DNA of 64,000 bases from Tyto alba (Eukaryota; Chordata; Aves; Strigiformes; Tytonidae): NCBI RefSeq assembly GCF_018691265.1, contig NW_024881313.1:10740501-10804500 (forward strand). The letters run 5' to 3'. Shown piece after piece: positions 37,157 to 47,290 of the stretch (position 1 is its first letter; the number at the start of each line of letters is the position of its first letter). Made by a program: the position numbers and the translations under genes. The notes below the pieces were generated by a model. The model was not told where the DNA came from and searched no databases. It saw only the letters and a program-made list of their open reading frames with translations.

Positions 37157-37489
37157 TTTGCTTTAGGTAATTTAGTACATTAGCATAATGTAACAATCTA
37201 CTTAATATAAATTTTAAAGTGAGCACTGTGCAAGTTGCAGGGCATTAATATATTATGTCTTCTAACCAGAAATTCAGAAACACAGCTAAAGTTTGGATGC
37301 AGGTCAGATATTTTCTGCTTTGATTGACTTAGTGTTTTGCCCGAGGAATGCTGTGATTTTATGATAATCACTACATTATTATCTATTATACTATGCCTTA
37401 CAGTTCATTTAGAAGTCCCAACAGGATTGGAACAAACATTACAGTACTCATGATACAAGAACATCAAATGGGAGCCAGTGTACGGTACT

Positions 37490-37585
37490 GTTTCTACAAA
37501 CACTGAAGCATGTAAAGTCCCACTGAATCCCATGGTAATTTAAAAGCTGTTTTTAGTGGGAGTCCAACTAAAAAGCATTAGTGGT
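37490..37585. mobile_element. Possible palindromic MITE-like fragment
   Basis: GAAGCATGTAAAGTCCCACT, then GAATCCCATGGTAATTTAAA, resembles the centre of a sauropsid palindromic element. A later AGTGGGAGTCCAAC could be a remnant of the other arm. Confidence 0.3.
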
Positions 37586-38679
37586 GAGACATGATGACAT
37601 TCATGATTATATGAAACAAATTAATACAGTGGATGGAGGACGATGTAAAATTAGTAAGAACTTGTGCTTTTGGAAGTTAATCATAGGATGACTTATTAAG
37701 CATTCTATGCATTGTTAGATGGTGAGTTAAATGTAATGGAAATTGGTGGGTCTCACCACTAGTAACTTCCAGAAACTTTTAGAGACCAGTATGCTCCTTA
37801 GAGGAACTTGACAGCTGAAACAAAAGAAACTTCCAGTCAAACCAAAAGATCTTTCACAATCCCCCCCAAAAGTAAATGCTCCTAGCATCACTTAAGAAAT
37901 TGAATAGTAGGGACAGATAATTTTCATTTGGTATTATCTGCATATTTAAGTGATGTAGAAAAGGGCACAACAGATGCAGACTGCTGTCCTACCTCCCTGA
38001 GAGAGGGAAAATATTGTTGTCACAACACAGAGAATATGGACATGAGAAAAAGTAAAAGAAAAAGATTAAGGATTATGTATCATCATGTAAATGATATGGG
38101 TCTCATTCCTGTTATGGTTAGAGGAAAAGAAAAAGTACTTTTTTTTTTCTTTTTTTTTTTTTCTATAAAATCACTTTATCACTTTTCAACTGTGTATAGC
38201 ACAACTCTTAGGCACCTAACCTTGGCTAAGTTCTCTGCTTAAATAAAAAGATTGTATTATACATTTCATGAATACTATTCCTCCCTTATGTAGCCAATAA
38301 CAACCAGTAATTTTTTTTTTTTTTGATACTTGCTTCTATAGCTTTCTCTCTATATAATCTGATATATAGTGTGCTCACAAGTCTGCATTTTAACTTGAGG
38401 TAGCTGCATTTCAATGTGATGGAAGTAATTTGTTCATCTGCAAAGTTAAGCCTCTGCTGAAACTGGAACTGTTTGCAATAAAAGAGAAAGACATGTCAGG
38501 AAATGGATCCAATCTCTTCTGACTACTACATGGAAAAGAATTAAGTTTATATATTGGACTTAATTGTTGAAGACACGACACCACCAAAAGCATCGTACTT
38601 AATTATGAAGGATAGCACACTGGTATTAACTTAGTCTTTCAAAGAAATACCAATACCACTCATAGAAATCAAACACTTT

Positions 38680-39162
38680 TCACAGAAATAATTGCTGCAG
38701 GGTTTTGACTGCTGTTGAGCCCTGAACAAAGCCAAGCATATTTTTGCATTGCCTTAAAGTAAACGGAGAGGCAAATTGTGGCTCAAAGATACAATGAGTC
38801 TCCTGGTTTTCCCTTTCAGTGCCTGAGTTCTTACAAGCTGGTGCAACTAGGTCATGCAGTGCAAGATTCCCTATTGTGGTTATTCTTTTTATTCGCCCCT
38901 TGCAGCTCCCCTGGGTATTAGTAATAAAGGAGTGTTTTATTCCTTTATTCTCCCTCCTATCCGGCATAACCATGCAAACTAGGTCACAATTTGGGACTAT
39001 AATTTGTAAAACATCTGTGGATCCCTGCAACACTTTATAATCTACATATGTTCGACCTGCCCAGAACTGTATAAACTTTGAAAGCATTTTATTTGGGGGC
39101 AGGGAGGGAGCAGTGCAAAGAGAATAGCTTTTCCTTTTTTTCTTAATCCTGTAGGAGAACAA
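38680..39162 (-). other. Longest open frame (160 codons), probably not a gene
   Basis: This frame is open for 160 codons from an ATG at 39162 on the minus strand. The predicted protein has a basic start (IKKKRKS near residues 6-12), one glycine-poor middle and six cysteines, and no signal peptide, membrane segment or recognised domain. No Kozak-like context, promoter or exon structure is visible. In a 64-kb AT-rich window one frame of this length is compatible with chance, although the underlying sequence is less AT-rich than its surroundings and could be conserved for another reason. I do not recognise a family and assign no function. Confidence 0.25.
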
Positions 39163-41051
39163 AAACCATAAATGGTTTCATTATAATCATATTTACTGCA
39201 TGTGTGTCACTGCATAGCAACATTAACAAAGCTGAGATAATCAGTATGATTTCATATTTTAATGTAATGAGATTATACTGAAGTTTAACCTCTGTTCTGA
39301 TTTCCCAGATTCATTAAATTTTATCCTGGGTTATTTACATTGTTTCTGTAATACATTTTACTATAAGTTACTATATGTATCCTGAATGTTAAGCGTAGTT
39401 TTTCTCTGGAATGTTATCCACATCTGATTTTATTGATATGACGTGATATAGCTTCCTTAACTGTTTACTGAAACAAATACAATTTTGACAGACACTTAAG
39501 TGTATATATACCATAGCCCTTCTGAACTGTTGTTCAGAAAAACTATGTTCAAAATAAATTTTAAATACCCACACGGAAAAAGTTAATTGTAGACCAGGCA
39601 CTGCTTTATACTTCTCATTTTAATTTAGGACAATCCTCTCCTTCCCCCTCCTCCCCAGATTATACATATTACTAAATAGCATAAAAGGAAAGATTTTGTG
39701 AGAATATTAAAATGAAGTGCAACTAGAATGGGATATGAGTCCTAGCTTGAAATATGATGTAACATAGAGTCTAGTCATTCAACGAATAGTAGTAGGAATA
39801 GTTCAGATATATCACATAACCCAAGTGAAACCAATATGGATTCAAAATCGAGGACTAAAAATCTATTCCGAGCGTACTTTATTCTTCTTTTGCCTCTTCC
39901 TGTCACACATTCATGTCAACATTACTGAAGCCATTGTTAGTCTTCAGCTGACAGGACTTGTACCAATAGACCTTTTTTTTCAAGAGAATCTGATTCCCTT
40001 CCACCCAGGATTAATTGACCCATTTTGCTGCTGTGTCTGGGATGCTGGGCTTCCCAGCAGTGGCTGGGAAACTACCACTTTCTTCTCTTTAAGCTGTAGT
40101 ATGATGCTTCAGGGTCTGCCCACAGCAGGAATTACTGAGCAATAAGAAAGGACTTAGCTGATGTGCTTTTTGGAGACTGAAAATTTATCCCATGGACTTG
40201 TAGTAACAAATCTGTTGTTGACCAGGGCCAGATAAAATCCCACATGCCTATGTAACTAGAGAGGTTGGAAATTGAATTGGTTGGGAAAATATAAAAAACC
40301 TGAAAAGACATTTTTTGTTTAGAAATAATACAATTCCTCATGGGAGATGCAGATTGAATGACAAAATTTTTGGCTTAAAAAAAAAATCCCCAAGTTTTCC
40401 ATCAAAAGAGCAGTTTAGACAAAGTCTTGAAGACCAGACAGTACAGTGAACAAGAAAACCAGGCTTAACTCACTTGTCTGTGCAATTATTTGCAGGACAC
40501 TGCTTATGAAGAATGTACATTATTCTCGAGAAGGCTGTGACAGGCGGCTTTGGAGACTGAGAATCAGTCTTCATTCAGAAGACTGTGTATTGACCTAATC
40601 CTGTCACCTCAAGAACTGAACAAAGGGGCAACTGTCCCCTACTTCCTGCACGTGCTGCTGTGAATTAGAAACAAAACTGGCATTTTTTTGGAGCTGCTTT
40701 TGGAGCTCCTGAATCCAAGAATTTTATTTTTTTTTAATCCCAAAAGACACCTGAAGATCCTGCAGAAAATATTGTGACAGCTCTGTTTCTAGCAGGAAAT
40801 GCCAGAGCTGAAGGAGGTCCTGAGGCCTGGGGATGAGAATATGAAGACAGGACTGAAAAGCAAGGTGGTTCTCACAATGAGATAACATAGGCAGTATCTG
40901 TAGCTTAAGGAGCCTCAACATATCTCCCTCAGCAGGATGCAGAGGAAGGAACACTGCAGGGCAGCCCCATTTACAGGGGCTAATCTGGCATTCAGATGGC
41001 ACATACATTTTTACATAGAATTACTGTCATTTAAACACTTCTGATACTGTG

Positions 41052-41078
41052 GTTTTTTGTTTTTGTTTTTGTTTTTTT
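41052..41078. repeat. (GTTTTT)n simple repeat
   Basis: Three GTTTTT units end in a T run. Confidence 0.85.
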
Positions 41079-42629
41079 AATGGGAAAAGGATACTTAAGG
41101 CATGTGACCTAGTCTGTCTGCTACGTACAGAAAATTTGATAGAACATTTTATATTGGTTTCAGAGTTGTTATTGAAAAAGAGGTTAAATCATCTGGATTT
41201 TCTTAAAGTAGGAGATACATGAGATAATCAATATATATCAATTTTTTCTCTAGAACATCCTGTATTAAAGTGATAAGAACTTTTTCCATTTTATTCACCC
41301 CTCTTTTTACACGTTCTTACTGATACAGGATTCTTCCCCTCTCCCTGAAAATCAGTCTACCCATCTCTTCATCTCCACTCCTGAAACATTTGACAAAAAA
41401 AAACCCTGTCTCTTCTCCAAAACATACTAGTGGAATAGTTCAGCAGTTGTTCCCTAGAAAGACCTGCCCAGTCATAGCTGCTGAATGTGGTGTAATCATC
41501 TCTCTTTCTGCTGATACCTCTTCCACCTTAGTCTTTCTTGTATAGCCTCAGACACTCAGCTGTGTCACATATGCTTTGTGCTTCATGCTATAGGTTTCTT
41601 CTTACATTTGCTTTAAAGTGTTTGGATTGAGCTTTCTGTACTTCTGCTTGTGGGTGAAAATTTCAACTGTAATAGTAATGCCATTTCCAAAAACAAGGTT
41701 TACAGAGACAAGGGAAAATTCCTAAAAACATTTGGATGAGAAAATCTAACATCACCTTGTCTTGGAAAAGGCTCTTGAAAGTTTTGCCTCAATGTATTCA
41801 AGTGTGAAGCCAGGAAAAACCCAGTTTGTAGATGCTCAGTAGCAATTTGTTAGAGTTTGGCAGCAAAATTATCCTGATTTTCCAATCCCATTGATCCTCC
41901 CAGCTCTTGTGTGGTAGATAGTTTGCACATCTTCAAAAAGCTGAGGCATTTTGTTACCCTGAAATAGATTACTTTAAAATACTATCCCTAGAGAAGAGAC
42001 ATTTTACAAACGTGTCACCAATTTCTCTCCTGTAAGGAAAGGTGGCACACTGACTTTAATTTACCTAATAGAATATTATGCCATGATCAGAGTTGTAGCA
42101 AAGATAGAATGAAGGAGGAGGTAAAAGACTCCTGTCCTAAACAAGGTGCCAGGTCACTCACTTCTTACCACTGTGCTATGGCAAGGAAATGAGAACAGCA
42201 TAGCAGCAAAATTAAGATAATTTTTCTTTTTTCCCCTCTTCTTGCAGTACACTTCTTGACAAAAATGATCAAATCCATGGTACAATCTTACTATGCTCAA
42301 CTGCATAAAGGAATTTGAATGTACAGAACTGTATTGTTGGGTCCTGGGAGTAGGATGAATTGAGTGCGGCCAGCAATGTAGTCATTATCAATAACTTCCA
42401 AATAAGAGTGACGACTCTATTCAAAGAATATTCCTCTAGTTCACTTGACAAGATAAAACCCTCCCACCTTAATATAGCAAGGTCTAGGTCCACTTTCTAT
42501 ATTACTCAATGAAAATAGACACAATTTTAATGAAAGGAGGATTTTCCTGCTGTATTTTATAACTGCCACATGCGTCTGTGTGTATGTACATACAATTTCT
42601 CAGTGCCCAAGAATTAAATCCTTGCCTCA

Positions 42630-42705
42630 TAATGTTACTATTAATAATAATAGTAGGATCCTTACATTCCATGGAAAATAAAGATGGTCTCTAACTCTCA
42701 GTAGG
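42630..42705 (-). mobile_element. Possible tail of the same ancient repeat as at 0.76 kb
   Basis: The plus strand shows an ATTAATAATAATAG run and then AATAAAGATGGTCTCTAACT. Read on the minus strand this resembles the GCAGGGACCGTCTTT...AATAATAAT tail. The match is short and weak. Confidence 0.3.
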
Positions 42706-43366
42706 CACTGGTAGGGAGTGTGCACAGGTCACAGTATGTAAGCTATTAAGATTGAAGGCATCTGCACAAACAGCCCTGACTGCTTTTTAAACGCTAAGCT
42801 GCACAATTTGTCTTTCATTAAGAGCTGTTGTGCAGTTTTGTGATTTGTAGCCAGCTCAGTTGAGCTTCCAGAGTGTGTACTTCTATTTTGAGATCTTGTC
42901 AATAAACAAATAAGACATATGCTTCAGTGAGTCATCTGAGCAGAGCAAACTATCACAAGAATCAGTTGACCTACACTTCCTTCCTGCTACTGAATCTTTC
43001 TCTACCTTTTCTTGTTAGCACAAAGTGTGTCCCTGTACACCTCACAAAACAGAGAAGCCAGGGATGGGAAGACAAGGTCTCTTTCATCCATATGGTTTTA
43101 TTTGTGTTCTGCTGGCACCGTTATAGTCATACAGTAACCAACATAAATTTTTAGTTTTATTATCACCTCTAAAAAGAGACAGAAATGTGAAAATTGAAGC
43201 CAGAAGGTTTGTATCACAGGATTAATTAGGCAGGGCCAAGTGGAGTCACACTCCTCCTGGCAGTGAGTGCCTCAAGAAGGTGCCTGACTTCAATTATGGA
43301 GCGCACAAAGCAATTAAAAACCCTGTTTCTTTTTCCTGAGGTGTTACTTGTTACTTGATAAATCTC

Positions 43367-43391
43367 TTTTTTTTTTTTTTTTTTTTTTTTT
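43367..43391. repeat. Poly-T tract
   Basis: 25 T follow AAATCTC. Confidence 0.9.
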
Positions 43392-43552
43392 AAATTCTCT
43401 GGAGATCTGAACTGGCTTGAGGTATAATCTACTAGGGTAGATATTCATGAAAAATTGATTTAGCTGGAGCCTAAGTGCAATAGGTTTAAAATAAACCTGA
43501 AAGGAATGAACAGTGTGTTTCTTAGCTGACATTTGATTGGCCATTTTTTTTA

Positions 43553-43554
<2 letters not shown>

Positions 43555-43584
<30 letters not shown>
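43555..43584. repeat. (AC)15 microsatellite
   Basis: Fifteen uninterrupted AC units, likely polymorphic between individuals. Confidence 0.97.
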
Positions 43585-43587
<3 letters not shown>

Positions 43588-45474
43588 GGACCAGATAATT
43601 AAGATAGTTAAGAACTCAGATATTATGGATCTCCAGGAAAGAATTTTGTCACGGGGACATACGAATCAAATCAGTCAGCTACCCTATGCATTTCCTTGAG
43701 CAGTACAACATTCTTGATTAACCTTTTCCTCAGTACTATATATGGAAGTTTTTGTACCGCAGGGTTGCATGCACGTGTCAGTTTTAAACATGTTTCAGGC
43801 AGCCGTCCTCCCTGGCCCATTGGAGATTAGTACTTTGTTTCACCTATACTTAGTTTGTAGGATGTGATAGCCTTTCTCCAGATTTATGAGCCTCTGCTCT
43901 CCAGGTATTACCAAGAGCTCTGCCACCATCTCTGACTCTGACCCTTTGTACCAGGACTTGACATCTGATTTTCTGCAGCTGGAACCTCACGTTAATGCTT
44001 TTGCCACATTCATTTCAAGCACCCAGCTAACTCCTTCCTCTCCTGTTATTTCCCATGACAGATAAATAATTCAAAATATGATATAAAGTATGGTTTATAT
44101 CTGGTTTGAATAGTGCTCTATCAAGACATGTGTTTGAGCTATAGCAATGACCTCATACTTCCTGTTGAGGAGGGAGAAGCAAAAGGATATTTAAATCAAT
44201 AGAATAGGGGAGCCATAGCTGTGGATTTTGCAGTGTGTGTGAGATTTCTTCACAGGTATTATGTGAAAAAACATACAATTTGACATTATAAGGATGTAAA
44301 TAATGACCATTGGTTTATTATTTTTTCTAATACTGGAATGCCTATATTCCCAGGCTTCCTCATTAATGCTGCCTAAGAAGTAATTGTATTAAAAAAAAAA
44401 AAAAAAAGTAATGGGGAATGGAGATTATTTTCTCCCATTGTGCACTGTATTTTTATTATTCCCTAGTTTAAATATAACCCACAGAAGAATGAGAAAATTC
44501 TTTATAAAGGTCATTAAATAAATGCTGCTGGAACAAATCTTTAAACAGGATCATCACTAGAATGGGAAGAGTTATGCATATGGAACACTTTTACTTGTAG
44601 TACAGATTAAACAGTTGGCAAAATAACGCTTTAGATTGCCAGACATTATGTGTCACTAGAAATCAATTTTGACAGATTTTATTGAGCCCTTTACCCATAT
44701 TATTGCTGCTATATTTTTTTTTCAGTTAAAAAAAAGGGGGAAGAGGATTGACTTTTTCATTACAGGTCAGCCCACTTGAAGAAGGCTATCCTGTCACATG
44801 GCACACTTTTATGCCGATTTTGATCTAATGTGCATAGCATGTTTATCAGAGGCGTATGTCAAAATGACAGTAGTTTCACATTTCTGAGCCATTGCCAGAA
44901 GAACTCTGACATGTTCTTGCATGATTATTTCAGGACATTTTAAAAGTTTCAGTAATTGCACCATACACATAAAATAAAACAAAGCAAAAAATCTTTTCTT
45001 TCTTTTCCAAAGTTATTTTTCTTTTGGTTTATGAACCCTCGTTAATAATTTCTTAAAATTAACTGGCAACTGGGGGAGAGCAGAGCAATATATATTCTTT
45101 CAATCTATCATCTAGTGTATTGTCACTGCTGTAAAACCATTTTGTGCCAGTGGATTTTGGAGTTAAACTGCCATATTATCTATATATTACTTTCTTCACA
45201 AGCTTATATCTATTTGTACATACAAAGTACAGTAGTTTTGTAAAGAGCTAGCAATTTTCACACCAGTTAGGAGTTTACTGATATAATTTACTTAAGAGGG
45301 GATATATATAAGCACAGTCACAGGAGAAGTACAGAAAATAATGCTTTGTATTCAGATTATAAATATGATCCTGGTATTTACTGTCTTATCACAAGGGCTA
45401 GCTAGAATTCAGTTGCAATGCAACACTTTAAGAAATAATTAGGAAGGCTTGTTATATTCTTAGTTCATAGCTAC

Positions 45475-45600
45475 CTTGGACCTTGCTGCCAAAAGATGTG
45501 TCTGAGGCCAGAATTTTTTCAGGCTACCAAAAGAGTGAGAATCATTCTATTAGTGAAAATACTTAGACTGAAAACACCCCAAAGAATCAACAGCTTTACA
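45475..45600 (+). mobile_element. Possible CR1 3'-region fragment
   Basis: GTGTCTGAGGCCAGAATTTT, followed by CAAAAGAGTGAGAATCATTC, resembles a stretch near the 3' end of old CR1 copies (GAGGCCAGAA...CAAAAAGGGATTGGA). The match is short and could be chance. Confidence 0.4.
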
Positions 45601-45701
45601 AGTATTTGTTATAGGATATTCACCAAAAAATAAGTTGGAAAATAGGCTGTGGATCCTCTATCAGTAACTTTATTCACAAATGCAGCTGGGTCAAGTCTGA
45701 G

Positions 45702-45766
45702 TTTAAAAAGTAAGAAACTTTTAAAAGTAAGCTTTAAAAAGTAAGAAGCTTTAAAATGTAAGAAAC
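45702..45766 (+). repeat. Short tandem array, four units of about 17 bp
   Basis: The unit TTTAAAAAGTAAGAAGC is repeated at 45702-45718, 45719-45732 (shortened to 14 bp), 45733-45749 and 45750-45766, with one to three differences between the full-length units. Confidence 0.85.
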
Positions 45767-46672
45767 ACATTTTTTAGGCATCCTGTTTACTTTTGATCAT
45801 CTTTCTTCCCCTCCCTAGGTTTTCTTTAGCTAGTCTTCAAGAATTAAGTTCAAAAGGCTCATTTGGTTAGGATAGGAACCATAAAACCGTTAAACTTCTG
45901 ACGTGGCTCGGTCTTTTTGGTGCAGGCAGAATGCTGAAGTAAACAAATATCTTGTCAAACTTCCTGTGATGCCTCATACTAAAGAGATATTATACGAAAT
46001 GAAATTACGGACAAAAACTTAATAACATAAACCAAACAAACAGTCTAACTTTTTGGAACTCAGTTCACATTTTTATTGAGGGTTCATGTTTATTTATTGT
46101 GACATTTTTCCAGATGTTCAGATTATGCGGAGGCTGTCCCTGGGCATTGCACAGACTACAGAATGACTAGATTGCAGACTGCCAGGCTGGACTTTGCTAT
46201 GCTGGTTTAAGGCATCAACTCAAGGCCTGCTGCAAGCTGAACTCCTCTGCAGGAACCTCTGATGGGAGCAGAGGATGGAGGTGTTGCTCGAGCCTCCTTG
46301 CTGCTCCTTCCTCCATTGCTACATGACACCGAAGCAGAGATCACATTAAGCTACTTAAGGGAAATGTGAATATGCATCAGAATATGCAACTACTCCACGA
46401 TGTGAATAGCTTCATTTATCTGACAATGCAGGAGAAAGTGTATCTTCACTACCACACACCTACAAAGAGTTACAGTCATTAGTTCTTCCTTTCATACTTA
46501 ATATTGCATCGTACAGCTTTGCACATTTACAATATTGCATTTATCTACCTAAAGAGAGATTTTTTCTTTTGAATAATGTTAACAAAATCAGGATTCATAT
46601 AGTAATCTGGTTCATTTGCATGCAGTTGAACTTTATACAGACCTGTTGCAAGACCAAATTTTTTTTAAGAAA

Positions 46673-46677
46673 CATTT
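46673..46677. repeat. Target-site duplication, left copy (CATTT)
   Basis: The sequence CATTT directly precedes the TG end of the solo LTR and is matched exactly at 47286-47290. Five base pairs fits integration by ERVL- or gammaretrovirus-like integrases. Confidence 0.85.
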
Positions 46678-46806
46678 TGTTGTGGTTTGGGCCTGATCGG
46701 CAACCAACCCCCGCAGCTAATCAACCTCCCTTCCCCCTCCCCACCTGGGAATGATGGGAGGGGATTAGAGGGGTGAAGGGAGACTCGCAGGCTGAGATAA
46801 GAACAG

Positions 46807-46812
46807 TTTAAT
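46807..46812 (-). terminator. Polyadenylation signal (ATTAAA) of the solo LTR
   Basis: The minus strand reads ATTAAA about 200 bases downstream of the LTR TATA box, followed by a TTCTTATCTC stretch. This is the usual R/U5 arrangement of avian LTRs. Confidence 0.65.
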
Positions 46813-47011
46813 AATGACAATAAAACGAGAACAATAACAATGATGGGGGGAAAACAAAAAGAAATATATAAACAGGCAATGTACAGCGTAATTGCTCACC
46901 AGCCGCTAACCAATACCCAGCCCGTTCCCGGCCAGCGACCCCGAGATACCAAGATCCCACAATTACAACCCCGGAAGCGAGGGAAAGAGAGCTCCTTCCC
47001 AACCACCCCTT

Positions 47012-47020
47012 CTTTATATA
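47012..47020 (-). promoter_or_regulatory. TATA box of the solo LTR
   Basis: The minus strand reads TATATAAAG, in the middle of the LTR and upstream of its polyadenylation signal. This would be the U3 promoter. Whether it is still active cannot be told from sequence. Confidence 0.7.
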
Positions 47021-47285
47021 GTGAGCATGATATACCATGATATGGAATATTTCACTGGCCAGTTAGGGTCAGGTGCTGTGGCCGTGCTCCCTCCCTGCTC
47101 CCTGTGCCCTTGCGCACGGGCAGGACATGGGGAGTCAGAGAGTCCTTGACGTCTCGGCAGCAGCTGAAAACACCAGTGTGCTATCAGCATTCTTCCCATA
47201 CCAAACCCATAGCTAAATCCAAAACACAGCACTCATCTAGTCCCTGAAAAGGAATATTAACTCTATTTCAGCCCAAACTAAAACA

Positions 47286-47290
47286 CATTT
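47286..47290. repeat. Target-site duplication, right copy (CATTT)
   Basis: This is the right-hand partner of the duplication at 46673-46677. Because it is intact, the two LTR edges are fixed to the base. Confidence 0.85.

Larger units (their letters stand above)
36341..46672. other. No gene seen
   Basis: Long AT-rich stretch with simple repeats, a hairpin at 37.1 kb, the 160-codon frame at 38.7-39.2 kb and a possible CR1 remnant at 45.5 kb. 42740-42900 and 44760-44960 look less random than their surroundings (see findings). The moderately GC-rich patch 46110-46330 remains unassigned. Confidence 0.5.
46678..47285 (-). mobile_element. Solo LTR of an avian endogenous retrovirus
   Basis: This is a 608-bp solo long terminal repeat read on the minus strand. 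On the plus strand it starts TGTTGTGGTTTGG and ends ACTAAAACA, so on its own strand it has canonical TG...CA ends. The 5-bp sequence CATTT is repeated exactly on both sides (46673-46677 and 47286-47290), which is a retroviral target-site duplication. A TATA box lies at 47012-47020 and an ATTAAA polyadenylation signal at 46807-46812, both on the minus strand and in the order expected of U3-R-U5. No internal gag, pol or env sequence is attached, so recombination between the two LTRs of a provirus probably removed it. The layout resembles ERVL- or ERVK-like LTRs common in bird genomes; the exact family is uncertain. CpG content is higher than in the neighbouring DNA. Confidence 0.9.

Noticed and set aside
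41290..41640. Pyrimidine-rich stretch similar in composition to the repeat at 0.76 kb
   Set aside because: Composition is similar, but the diagnostic blocks (CTCCTTAAAA, TTGTCTCATT, TGTAAGCT) are absent.
43555..43584. Possible Z-DNA or regulatory role of the (AC)15 repeat
   Set aside because: It is an ordinary dinucleotide microsatellite; nothing around it supports a specific function.
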